Both the position numbers and the translations under genes were made by a program. From positions 1 to 64,000 of the forward strand of contig NZ_JACOPQ010000015.1 in assembly GCF_014287675.1 (NCBI RefSeq): DNA of 64,000 nucleotides, given 5' to 3'. Positions 9,041 to 16,976 of the stretch are shown one piece after another. The stretch is from Lawsonibacter faecis (lineage in GTDB: Bacteria; Bacillota; Clostridia; Oscillospirales; Oscillospiraceae). The notes beneath the pieces are model-generated. The model ran no database searches and had not been told where the DNA came from. It saw only the letters and a program-made list of their open reading frames with translations. Numbering within the stretch: position 1 is the stretch's first letter; each line of letters starts with the position of its first letter.

Positions 9041-11356
9041 TTACTTCTTGTAGAGCTCCCGCATAATGTCGATGTGCTGGATGGGCAGCTTGCCGAAGCG
9101 GATGCCCAGAGCGTTCTCCACAGCGTCGGCAGTGGCGGGGATGGTGGGGATCAGGGCGGGCTCGCCCACGCCCTTGGCGCCGAAGGGACCGGTCTCGCCG
9201 GTACCGCTCTCCACCACGATGGGGTAGATGGTGGGGGCGTCCATGGCGGTGGCCAGCAGATACTTGGAGAAGACGGGGTTGGTAATCCTGCCGTTCTTCG
9301 TCTCAATCTTCTCCATCAGCGCGAAGCCGGTGCCCATGACCACGCCGCCCTCAATCTGACCCTCCACGGCCTGCTTGTTGACGGCCGTGCCTACGTCGTG
9401 GGCGGAGACCACGTTCAGCACGTCCACCAGGCCGGTCTCGGTGTCCACCTCCAGGTCCACGATGGTGGCCGCGTAGGAGTAGACCTCGAAGGGGATGCCG
9501 AACATGGTGTTGGGGTCCACGCCGGTGGTCTTGGGGTTGTAGGCGCCGCAGCCCAGGGCCAGCTTGCCCAGGCGCTTCATCTCGCCCATCAGCTCCATGT
9601 AGGTCATCTTGACGCCGGCATCGTCGGCGGAGAAGATCTCCCTGTGGCGGAAGACCAGCCGGTCCTGGGGCACGTTGAGGAACTTGGCGGCCACATCGGC
9701 CAGGGTGTCCTTGGCCATGCGGGCGGCCAGCATGGTGGCGGAGCCGGAGATGAAGGTCTGGCGGCTGGCGGAGGTGGCGCCGCCCTCGGGGGTGACCTGG
9801 GTGTTGGCGGGGGTCACGCGGATGTCCTCATACTCCAGGCCCAGCTCCTCGGCGGCGATCTGCGCCATGACGGAGGTGGAGCCCTGGCCGATGTCGGCAC
9901 AGCCCACCATCAGGTTCACGCTGCAGTCGGGCAGGACCTCGATAAAGGCGCCTGCGGGGTTGGGAAGGCCGGTGTTGCCGATGCCGTAGTACATACAGCC
10001 GTAGCCGCGGCCGCGGCGTTTGTTGGGTGCGGAGGGGGCGGTCTCGGTCAGGACCTCCTGGGCCTTGGCCTTGGCGGCCTCCAGGCACTGGACAAAGCCC
10101 ACGTCCTCACCCAGGACCTGGCCGGTGATGGTCACGCTGCCGGGCCGGTGGGCGTTGATGAGGCGGATGTCGATGGGGTCCATGTTCAGGGCCTTGGCCA
10201 GGGCGTTCATCTGGCCCTCGTGGGCGACGGCCACCTGGGGCACGCCGAAGCCGCGGAATGCGCCGGCCATGGGGTTGTTGGTGTAGTAGAAGGTGGAGTC
10301 CACCCGGACGTTGGGCACCTCGTAGGGGCCGGCGGCGTGGACGGTGGCCCGGGTGATGACGGCGGGGCCGTAGGAGGCATACGCGCCGGTATCGCCCAGC
10401 AGGGTGGCCTGGACGGCCAGCACCCTGCCGTCCTTGGTGGCGCCGGTCTTATAGTGCATCTTCATGGGATGCCGCTTAGAGGAGACCATGGTGGACTCCA
10501 TCCGGGAGCGGACGATCTTCACGGGCCGCCTGGTGTAGTAGGAGAGCAGGGCCGCGTGGCACTGGACGGAGATATCCAGCTTGCCGCCGAAGCCGCCGCC
10601 GGTGGTGACCTGGATGGAGGAGACCCGGTTCTGAGGCCAGCCCAGCATCCCGGCGATCTCGCCGCGGTCATAGTGGGGGTTCTGTGTGGAGCTGTAGACG
10701 GTCATGATGCCGTTCTCATAGGTGGCGAGGCCGGCGTCGGGCTCGATGAACATATGGGAGAGCATGGGGGTCTCGTAGTCGTTCTCGATGATGACGTCGC
10801 ACTTGTCCCAGGCCTCGTCCACGTTGCCGTGCTCCAGGTGCTTCTTCTGGTGGACATTGGTGGTGCCGTGGACGATGGGCGCGCCCTCTTCGGCGGCCCG
10901 GTCCATGGAGAGGACGGCCTCGTACTCCTCGTACTCCACCTTGATAGCGTCCAGCGCGTCCTGGACCAGGTCGGGGGTCTCGGCGGCCACCACGGCGATG
11001 GCGTCGCCGTAGCGGCGGATCTTGTCGTCCACCAGGATGGGCTCATCCTTGAGGATGATGCCGATGCGGTTCTTGCCGGGGATGTCCTTGCTGGTCAGCA
11101 CAGTGACCACGCCGGGGATCGCCAGGGCGGCGGAGGGGTCGAAGCTCTTGATGACGCCGTGGCAGATGGTGCTGCGGAATACGCCGCCGTAGAGCATATT
11201 GGGCAGTTCCATATCGGCCGCGAACTTGGCGCTGCCGAGAATCTTCTCCATGGTGTCCTTCTTGATGACGCTCTTGCCCAGAATGGAGTAGCCCTCCTTG
11301 GCGGCCACGGAGACGTCCAGAGCGCTCTTATCCTTCACAGTGGTTTCCGTCTTCAT
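9041..11356 (-). CDS. Nicotinate dehydrogenase molybdopterin subunit, one-piece (NdhL+NdhM equivalent)
   Basis: Xanthine-dehydrogenase-family Moco subunit, 771 residues. It would hydroxylate nicotinate to 6-hydroxynicotinate. Visible cofactor motifs are VTTGGGFGGKLD, AGAFRGFGVPQVA, GCADIGQGS and the C-terminal GAKGVGEPALIP with the catalytic Glu region. In E. barkeri the Moco protein is split into NdhL and NdhM; here both halves are in one frame, as in most of the family. The start overlaps the ndhS stop as ATGA. Nicotinate specificity is inferred from the intact downstream pathway; the sequence alone would allow another purine or heterocycle hydroxylase. Confidence 0.75.
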   Translation of the reverse strand: MKTETTVKDKSALDVSVAAKEGYSILGKSVIKKDTMEKILGSAKFAADMELPNMLYGGVFRSTICHGVIKSFDPSAALAIPGVVTVLTSKDIPGKNRIGIILKDEPILVDDKIRRYGDAIAVVAAETPDLVQDALDAIKVEYEEYEAVLSMDRAAEEGAPIVHGTTNVHQKKHLEHGNVDEAWDKCDVIIENDYETPMLSHMFIEPDAGLATYENGIMTVYSSTQNPHYDRGEIAGMLGWPQNRVSSIQVTTGGGFGGKLDISVQCHAALLSYYTRRPVKIVRSRMESTMVSSKRHPMKMHYKTGATKDGRVLAVQATLLGDTGAYASYGPAVITRATVHAAGPYEVPNVRVDSTFYYTNNPMAGAFRGFGVPQVAVAHEGQMNALAKALNMDPIDIRLINAHRPGSVTITGQVLGEDVGFVQCLEAAKAKAQEVLTETAPSAPNKRRGRGYGCMYYGIGNTGLPNPAGAFIEVLPDCSVNLMVGCADIGQGSTSVMAQIAAEELGLEYEDIRVTPANTQVTPEGGATSASRQTFISGSATMLAARMAKDTLADVAAKFLNVPQDRLVFRHREIFSADDAGVKMTYMELMGEMKRLGKLALGCGAYNPKTTGVDPNTMFGIPFEVYSYAATIVDLEVDTETGLVDVLNVVSAHDVGTAVNKQAVEGQIEGGVVMGTGFALMEKIETKNGRITNPVFSKYLLATAMDAPTIYPIVVESGTGETGPFGAKGVGEPALIPTIPATADAVENALGIRFGKLPIQHIDIMRELYKK

Positions 11357-11739
11357 GCCTTGCCGCCTCCTTTCACGTCACGGGCCGTCTCCACGGCTTC
11401 GATGATCTTGGCATAGCCGGTGCAGCGGCACAGGTTGCCGGACATGGCGCGCTTGATCTCCTCGTTGGTGGCGTCGGGCTTCTTGTCCAGAAGGGCCTTG
11501 GCGGAGAGGACCATGCCGGGGGTGCAGTAGCCGCACTGAACGGCCAACATGAGGCAGGAGGTGACGGCCTTGCCGTTGTAGATAATGGTGCATGCGCCGC
11601 ACTCGCCCTCACCGCAGCCCTCCTTGACGCTGGTCATGCCCATGTCCTCCCGCAGGAAGTCCACAAGGCGCTTGTTGGGGTCGGCGGAGACGGTGACGTC
11701 CTTGCCGTTCAGGTTAAAATGAATGGTAATCTGTTCCAT
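11353..11739 (-). CDS. ndhS: Nicotinate dehydrogenase [2Fe-2S] subunit, internally shortened
   Basis: Small subunit with two [2Fe-2S] clusters that carries electrons from Moco to FAD. The N-terminal plant-ferredoxin-type cluster is intact (GCGEGECGACTIIYNG, then SC), and the C-terminal cluster is intact (QCGYCTPGM and LCRCTGY). The protein is only 128 residues, whereas the family is about 155-165. The missing stretch is the linker: SCLMLA is joined directly to VQCGYC, where homologues have about 30 further residues. Frame is kept across the junction near 11545. Start ATG 11739 follows ndhF by 18 bp and its stop overlaps the large-subunit start. Confidence 0.8.
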   Translation of the reverse strand: MEQITIHFNLNGKDVTVSADPNKRLVDFLREDMGMTSVKEGCGEGECGACTIIYNGKAVTSCLMLAVQCGYCTPGMVLSAKALLDKKPDATNEEIKRAMSGNLCRCTGYAKIIEAVETARDVKGGGKA

Positions 11740-11757
11740 ATCGTATACCTCCTCTCC

Positions 11758-12627
11758 TCAGGCCAGGCCCAGCTGGCTGAGCACCTGGTCGAAGCAGCGG
11801 CGGGCCGCGCCGCGGACGCCTTCCCGCTTGTAGACAACGGAAGGACGGGTGGGAATGGCGGCCTGAATCGCCGCGGTGAACTCGGGCAGGGTCTCGTCCA
11901 GCGCCTCCCTGGTCAGCGGGCGGCCCTTGAGCAGGGCCTCCAGCTCGGGTGCGCGCATGGGGTGCTTGCTGACGGCGCCCAGAATCACCCGGCAGTCGTC
12001 CACCTTGTTGTCGGCGGTGCGCTTCACATAGACGGCGACGGCCAGCACCACGATGGCCAGGCTTTTGCGCTTGCCGATCTTGAAGTAGCCCACGGCCTCG
12101 TCGGCGCTGAGGGCGGGGAAACGGACCTCGGTCATCAGCTCGTCGCTGCGGATGGCGCAGTTGCCGGGACCCTTGTTGAAGTCCTCAATGGTCATCACGC
12201 GCTCGCCCTGGGCGCTCTTGAGCACCACGGACGCGCCGTAGGTCATGAAGGTCGTGGGGGAGTCGCCGGCCACGGATGCGTTCACGACGTTGCCGCCGAT
12301 GGTGCCCAGGCTGCGGATCTGGGGGGAGCCCACATGGACCGCGGTGTCCCAGAGGGCGGGCAGCTTCTCCTGCACATAGGCGTTGTTCTCCAGGTCGTCG
12401 AAGGTGGTGAGGGCGCCGATTTTGACCAGGCCGTCCTCCTCCTTCACATAGCGCAGCTCATTGAGCTTATTGATGTTGACGACGTGCTCGGGGGTCTTGC
12501 TCCGCTCGTTCAGCTCAATTACGACGTCGGTGCCGCCCGCGACCACGGCTACGCTGGCCTGATACTGGTCCAGCATGGCCACAGCCTCGTCCACTGTGGT
12601 GGGTGCGTGGTAGGTAAAGGGCTTCAT
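11758..12627 (-). CDS. ndhF: Nicotinate dehydrogenase FAD subunit
   Basis: CoxM/XdhB-type FAD-binding subunit, 289 residues, near the E. barkeri NdhF length. FAD-contact motifs are AVVAGGTDVV near residue 28 and GSPQIRSLGTIGGNV near residue 100, followed by the CO-dehydrogenase flavoprotein C-terminal domain. It passes electrons to NAD(P)+. It lies between hgd and ndhS with short gaps (36 and 18 bp), in the FAD, FeS, Moco gene order. Confidence 0.85.
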   Translation of the reverse strand: MKPFTYHAPTTVDEAVAMLDQYQASVAVVAGGTDVVIELNERSKTPEHVVNINKLNELRYVKEEDGLVKIGALTTFDDLENNAYVQEKLPALWDTAVHVGSPQIRSLGTIGGNVVNASVAGDSPTTFMTYGASVVLKSAQGERVMTIEDFNKGPGNCAIRSDELMTEVRFPALSADEAVGYFKIGKRKSLAIVVLAVAVYVKRTADNKVDDCRVILGAVSKHPMRAPELEALLKGRPLTREALDETLPEFTAAIQAAIPTRPSVVYKREGVRGAARRCFDQVLSQLGLA

Positions 12628-12663
12628 TGCTCAAACTCCTTTCAACAGCGGAGAGCTGTTTTC

Positions 12664-13560
12664 TTATTTGCCGGTCCCGCGGATCTGAGCGCCGGTCAGG
12701 TCCTCCCAGACCTTCACGACGGAGGACATGTCCTCACGGCCCTGGCCCTTGGCGCGGGCAGCCTCGTAGATCTGGACGGCGGCGGCGGTCATGGGCAGGG
12801 GCACCTTCTCGTCGCGGGAGGCCTCCAGGGCCAGACCCAGGTCCTTGTACTGCAGGTCCACGGCGAAGCCGCCGGTGAACTGGTCGGCCATAATGAACTT
12901 CTCCAGCTTGGCGTCCATGGCGTAGCTGCGGCCGGAGGAGACGGAGATGACCTCCTTCATGGTCTCCACGGAGAGGCCGCACTTCACGCCCAGGGTCAGG
13001 GCCTCGGCCAGGGCGGCCATGTTGCAGCCCAGCAGGAGGTTGTTGACCATCTTGATGGCGTCGCCGCCGCCGACCTCGCCGACGTGGTAGATGTTTTTGC
13101 CCAGCACGTCGAAGACGGGCTTCACCTTGTCGAAGGTGGCGTCGTCCGCGCCGATCATGATGGTCAGGGTGCCGGCGGTGGCGCCGGACACGCCGCCGCT
13201 GACGGGGGCGTCCATGTAGCTGATGCCCTTCTCGGCGGCCTTCTTGGCCATGGCCTTGGTGCTGTTGGGGGCCACGGAGCTCATGTCGATGATGATGGTG
13301 CCCTCTTTGCAGTTCTCAAACACGCCGCCCTTGCTGCACATCACGCCCTCGACGATCTTGGCGTTGGGCAGGGAGCAGATGATGACGTCCACCTTGGACG
13401 CCAGCTCGCCGGCGGTGGCGCTGCCGATGGCGCCCTTGCCCTCCATCTCCTTGACGGCGGCCTCCACCACGTCGAACGCGTGGACTTCATAACCTGCGGC
13501 AATCAGGTTGCAGGCCATGGGTTTGCCCATGGCGCCAAGGCCGATAAAACCGATCTTCAT
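12664..13560 (-). CDS. hgd: 2-(hydroxymethyl)glutarate dehydrogenase
   Basis: 3-hydroxyisobutyrate dehydrogenase family, 298 residues from ATG 13560 (GGAGT 9 nt upstream; a start 5 codons earlier is possible). It would reduce (S)-2-formylglutarate with NADH. Motifs in order are the Rossmann loop GFIGLGAMGKPMA, the substrate-site DAPVSGGVSGA near residue 115, and the catalytic-lysine helix GGGDAIKMVNNLL near residue 170. The length fits the E. barkeri enzyme (301). A tartronate semialdehyde or beta-hydroxyacid dehydrogenase is the generic alternative; enamidase and the dehydratase nearby support Hgd. Confidence 0.85.
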   Translation of the reverse strand: MKIGFIGLGAMGKPMACNLIAAGYEVHAFDVVEAAVKEMEGKGAIGSATAGELASKVDVIICSLPNAKIVEGVMCSKGGVFENCKEGTIIIDMSSVAPNSTKAMAKKAAEKGISYMDAPVSGGVSGATAGTLTIMIGADDATFDKVKPVFDVLGKNIYHVGEVGGGDAIKMVNNLLLGCNMAALAEALTLGVKCGLSVETMKEVISVSSGRSYAMDAKLEKFIMADQFTGGFAVDLQYKDLGLALEASRDEKVPLPMTAAAVQIYEAARAKGQGREDMSSVVKVWEDLTGAQIRGTGK

Positions 13561-13606
13561 GACACAACACTCCATTATTCTATAAATTTAATTTGATTTG
13601 CTCATT

Positions 13607-13676
13607 CGGGCCGTTGGGAATGACGGCTCCGCATCTTACCCGGCTTTCCGGTGGGGCCGGCATTCTCAACGGCCCG
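13607..13676 (-). repeat. Long imperfect stem-loop upstream of hgd
   Basis: CGGGCCGTTGGGAATG at 13607-13622 pairs with CATTCTCAACGGCCCG at 13661-13676 with one mismatch, and smaller GC-rich pairings lie inside. It lies in the 302 bp gap between the DUF1185 gene and hgd, 46 bp before the hgd start. No T-run follows, so it is more likely a leader structure or cruciform than a terminator. Confidence 0.5.
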
Positions 13677-13793
13677 CGCAGTAATGTCCTGGGGCTGGCT
13701 TTACGCGCGAGAGCTTTTCATGCGATTCTGTGCTTCCCGCTGGTTTCAGAAACGCCTGCGGACCTGTTTTCCTTAAGGTCCCAGCCCGAAAGC

Positions 13794-13834
13794 GGGCCCC
13801 CGACCAGCGCCGTATTGAGGTCGGTCGGGGGCCC
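13794..13834 (-). terminator. Stem-loop after the DUF1185 gene
   Basis: A perfect 12 bp stem (GGGCCCCCGACC with GGTCGGGGGCCC) and a 17 nt loop lie 28 bp past the stop at 13863. It is followed on the minus strand by GCTTTC, a weak T-run, so it may attenuate rather than fully stop transcription into hgd. Confidence 0.5.
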
Positions 13835-13862
13835 TACTCAGGTTTGATTCACAGGGGAGAGC

Positions 13863-14480
13863 TTAGTGCATGCCGTCCTCGCACTTGGCTTCGGACTTCT
13901 GCAGGCCGCCGATACGGCCGACGCCGTTCACGGTGGCGTGGGGACGGCCGCCGTCGGCCAGCACAACGGCCATGATGATCTCGTCGGCTTTGGGGGCGTC
14001 GGGGATGCAGACCTCGAAGGAACCATAGTGGGTGCGGACGAAAGCGGCATCCTTATAGTGCAGGGAGATGTCCAGAGCGGCGCCCACGCCGCCGACCTTC
14101 TCGTTGGAGGGAATGATGGACTTGCCGCCGCCGATGGCAGCGCGGATGGGCTTGCCGGCCTTGGGATGCAGCATGGCAGAGGAATGCTCCAGCTCGCCGT
14201 CGACGCCGACGATGCAGCCCTTGCCGTAGGTCTCGACGCTCTCAGCGCCCAGCAGCTCGGCGCCCTTGCGGGTCAGCAGATCGCCCAGGTACTCGCCGTA
14301 CTCGGTCAGCTCGCTCAGGTCCTCCTGCCACTTGCCGGCATAGGGATTCTTGATGACGGCGGCCACGGAGACGGTCTTGATGGACTTCTTCTCACCATTC
14401 TCGACGGGCATCTCAGCGCCGCCCTCGTAGAACACCTCTTCCAGATTGGTTACGATCTTGCGGATTTTGGGCTCTTTCAT
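13863..14480 (-). CDS. DUF1185 / 'amino acid synthesis' family protein
   Basis: 205-residue protein that looks like PF06684 (DUF1185). Recognisable segments are KIVTNLEEVFYEGG at the N-terminus, VAAVIKNPYAGKW, HPKAGKPIRAAIGGGK and LADGGRPHATVNG near the C-terminus. The family has no firmly established reaction; members tend to lie in catabolic clusters. Here it sits between hgd and the UPF0280 gene inside the nicotinate cluster, 47 bp from the latter, so a role on a nicotinate-derived intermediate is possible. I do not assign one. Confidence 0.65.
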   Translation of the reverse strand: MKEPKIRKIVTNLEEVFYEGGAEMPVENGEKKSIKTVSVAAVIKNPYAGKWQEDLSELTEYGEYLGDLLTRKGAELLGAESVETYGKGCIVGVDGELEHSSAMLHPKAGKPIRAAIGGGKSIIPSNEKVGGVGAALDISLHYKDAAFVRTHYGSFEVCIPDAPKADEIIMAVVLADGGRPHATVNGVGRIGGLQKSEAKCEDGMH

Positions 14481-14527
14481 GGTAAAAGCAACTCCCTTAT
14501 ATAAAATTTGATGGTTCTTGTGTTAAC

Positions 14528-15376
14528 TCAGTCCAGAATCTTTCCGGGGTCGAATACGGCGGTGCGCCCCTGTACGGTGGCGATGCAGGCGATGAGCCCG
14601 CCCCGCTCATACTGGAGCTCCGCCTCGGCCATAACCTGACTGAGGGCTTTCGCCTTCTCCTCCTCTGTGAGGGGGTCCACCCCGGTCACCACGGTGAGAT
14701 CGGCAATATCGCTGTCCGGGTCCAGCTCCCCCGCCCGGCAGGTGTGAACGGCGGGAGAGTCGATGATGGAGCGGTCGGCCAGCAGCGTGGCCAGGGCGTC
14801 CGCCCGGGCGCACCGTGCGGAGAAGACGGTCACGCCGCTGGCGATGCCGGTGGTGAGGCTGCGCCCCCCCAGGCCGCTGGTGGCCACGCCTCCCACACCC
14901 TTCTCCGGGGTGAGGCGGACCACCCGGTCCACGCCGCCCTTCTCCAGGTCGTACAGGACGCCCAGCCCCAGGCTCTGGCCGGGTGCGAGGCGGAGGGCGA
15001 TGTCCCCGCCGTTGTTGGCGGTGACTTTGACGGCCCCCCGGCTCTGGAGATAGTCGGCCACTGCGTCCGAGACCGACCCGGCCACCGCCGCCATGGGGGT
15101 GAGCCAGGGGTCCCCGGCGGCGAGGACCGCCTCGGCCATGACCCGGGCTGTACCGGAGAGTTCATCGGGGTCTACCTGGGCCGGGTACCGGCGCAGGACG
15201 GGGACTGCCGGACCCAGCTCCCGGAGGATGTCGTCGATGACGGGGAAAGCGGAGCGGCACAGCTGCGTATCCCCCTCCCCCCCGTCCCTCACGGCGGTGA
15301 CCACCATGGAGACGGGGCCGTAATCGAAGAACACCTGGCCTGGGCCCAGGACTCTGATTGTATCCTCTTCCATCAT
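14528..15376 (-). CDS. UPF0280 family protein, ApbE-like fold; candidate flavin transferase
   Basis: 282 residues, resembling UPF0280 proteins, which belong to the ApbE-like superfamily. Family-like segments are GDPWLTPMAAVAGSVSDAVA and VTANNGGDIALRL, comparable to the ApbE regions PVDPTxxxxxxG and NxGGDI. The C-terminal half carries GVATSGLGGRSLTTG and a D-rich LDPDSDIADLTVV. It begins 9 bp past the hnr stop. Since 6-hydroxynicotinate reductase of E. barkeri contains covalently bound flavin, this neighbour is a plausible flavinylating enzyme. That role is inference; no UPF0280 activity is known to me. Confidence 0.6.
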   Translation of the reverse strand: MMEEDTIRVLGPGQVFFDYGPVSMVVTAVRDGGEGDTQLCRSAFPVIDDILRELGPAVPVLRRYPAQVDPDELSGTARVMAEAVLAAGDPWLTPMAAVAGSVSDAVADYLQSRGAVKVTANNGGDIALRLAPGQSLGLGVLYDLEKGGVDRVVRLTPEKGVGGVATSGLGGRSLTTGIASGVTVFSARCARADALATLLADRSIIDSPAVHTCRAGELDPDSDIADLTVVTGVDPLTEEEKAKALSQVMAEAELQYERGGLIACIATVQGRTAVFDPGKILD

Positions 15377-15385
15377 GGAATGGGC

Positions 15386-16894
15386 TTACTCGCCGAATTC
15401 CCTGCGCAGCTCATCCATGGGGCGGACGGCGCCCATGTGGCCGCCGATGGCGTCGTAGTCAGCCTTGGTCATGGTGTACTCCACGGGGGCCACGGTGGCG
15501 GGGGTGGGCACCCAGGTAACGCCCTTATCCACCATCTTGCCGGCGTCCACAATGAAGTCGATGCCGCCGCCGGGCAGGATGTAGGTGGGGGCGCCGCCAA
15601 TGGTCAGCACCGCCTTGCCCTCATGCACGGCCCTGGTGATGGCCAGGGGCTTGGAGCACACGCCGCCGCGGGCGCTGCCGCCGGTGCCGCCGGTATACAT
15701 CACGCTGGCGAGGGACTGCTCGCAGTTGTTCATGATGTCGTCGGCCAGCGCTGTGGCCTTCTCGGTCATGGGGATTTCCTTCACATCGCCGTCAGGGAGC
15801 ACCTCAAAGAGGGCGCGGATCTCGCCGGTGGTGTTCAGGACCAGAATCTGCATCCCGGCCTTGGCGCGGGTCATGTCCACGCTCTTGATGGCGTCACGGG
15901 GGGTGGCGATGGTGGTGCCGCCGATACCCTCGCCGTGCTCGCCGAAGTAGCGGCCGCGGGAGGACTTGCGGGCGTTGGGCACCACGCCGGACCACTCCAT
16001 GCCAACGTCGGCGCCGGCCAGGTGCTCGGTGAAGAGGCCCACCACGTGGTGGTCGATGACGATGCACTCGTCCACGGCGGCCTTCATCTTCTTGGCGAAG
16101 AGGCCCACAGTGGCGCTGCCGCAGCCGATGCGCATCTTGGACTCCACCACGCCGTTGATGACGGGGGCCTTGCCTGCCTGGACCTGAATCTTAATCTTCT
16201 TGTTGACGGACAGCTCCACCATCTCGCCGTTTGCAAGCTCGGTGATGGTGCGGGCCACGATGAAGCCGTCGGGGCCGGTCAGCTTGTTTGCGCCGCCCAC
16301 GGCGATCATCTTGGAGCCGTACTCCTCGGTGTTCACCATGCCCACCAGCTTGCCGTCGCGGTAGACGGGGTCGCCCTCTTCGCCGATATATGTATTGGTG
16401 TCCAGCTTGACCACCGCGGCGGAGTAGCTCAGCGGGGCCTCGGTGACCACCGTGACGCATTCCACGCCGTCCCGGACCTCGGAGACGATGTGGGGCGCGG
16501 GACGGATGCAGGGGTAGTTGGTGCCGGCGCCCACGGCCGTGGTGATGGGGCCCTCCAGGCGCTTGTCGGGATAGATTACCTTGTCGCTGGGCTGCATCAC
16601 CAGCTTGCGGTTGCGCACCAGCTCGCCGTTCTCGTTGGTGTAGCGCTTGCACGCGCCGGTGTGGCCCAGGGGGACGCGGCACTGCACGGAGCAGTGGGAG
16701 CAGACGGCATAGCCCTCGCTCAGGTCGGCGGGCTTGGAGATGGCTCCAAACTTACACACGCGGGTGCACACGCCGCACTCGCAGCACTTCTCGTCGACGA
16801 CGGCTTTGCGCTCCACCACATGGACCGCGTCCAGGGGGCAGTTCTTCTCGCAGAGCATACAGCCCTTACAGGCTTCCAGATTCACATTGACCAT
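15386..16894 (-). CDS. hnr: 6-hydroxynicotinate reductase
   Basis: 502-residue iron-sulfur flavoprotein that would reduce 6-hydroxynicotinate to 1,4,5,6-tetrahydro-6-oxonicotinate with electrons from ferredoxin. The N-terminal 65 residues form a two-cluster ferredoxin domain: CKGCMLCEKNCP and CCECGVCTRVC. A third cysteine group, CSHCSVQC followed by GACKRY, could hold the [2Fe-2S] cluster reported for the E. barkeri enzyme. The rest is family-specific; GCGSATVG near residue 265 loosely resembles an ApbE target motif. The gene lies between ena and the UPF0280 gene, and the length is close to the E. barkeri protein. Confidence 0.85.
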   Translation of the reverse strand: MVNVNLEACKGCMLCEKNCPLDAVHVVERKAVVDEKCCECGVCTRVCKFGAISKPADLSEGYAVCSHCSVQCRVPLGHTGACKRYTNENGELVRNRKLVMQPSDKVIYPDKRLEGPITTAVGAGTNYPCIRPAPHIVSEVRDGVECVTVVTEAPLSYSAAVVKLDTNTYIGEEGDPVYRDGKLVGMVNTEEYGSKMIAVGGANKLTGPDGFIVARTITELANGEMVELSVNKKIKIQVQAGKAPVINGVVESKMRIGCGSATVGLFAKKMKAAVDECIVIDHHVVGLFTEHLAGADVGMEWSGVVPNARKSSRGRYFGEHGEGIGGTTIATPRDAIKSVDMTRAKAGMQILVLNTTGEIRALFEVLPDGDVKEIPMTEKATALADDIMNNCEQSLASVMYTGGTGGSARGGVCSKPLAITRAVHEGKAVLTIGGAPTYILPGGGIDFIVDAGKMVDKGVTWVPTPATVAPVEYTMTKADYDAIGGHMGAVRPMDELRREFGE

Positions 16895-16976
16895 GAATGC
16901 GCCTCCTAATTTGGAACTTGCCGCCCGTGCCCATGTCGGACACGGGCGGCAATGTTTTCAGTTGATAGACTCCCGG

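Noticed and set aside
9041..12627. Calling the molybdenum hydroxylase a xanthine dehydrogenase
   Set aside because: The family would allow it, but every downstream nicotinate-fermentation enzyme is encoded around it and no purine genes are present.
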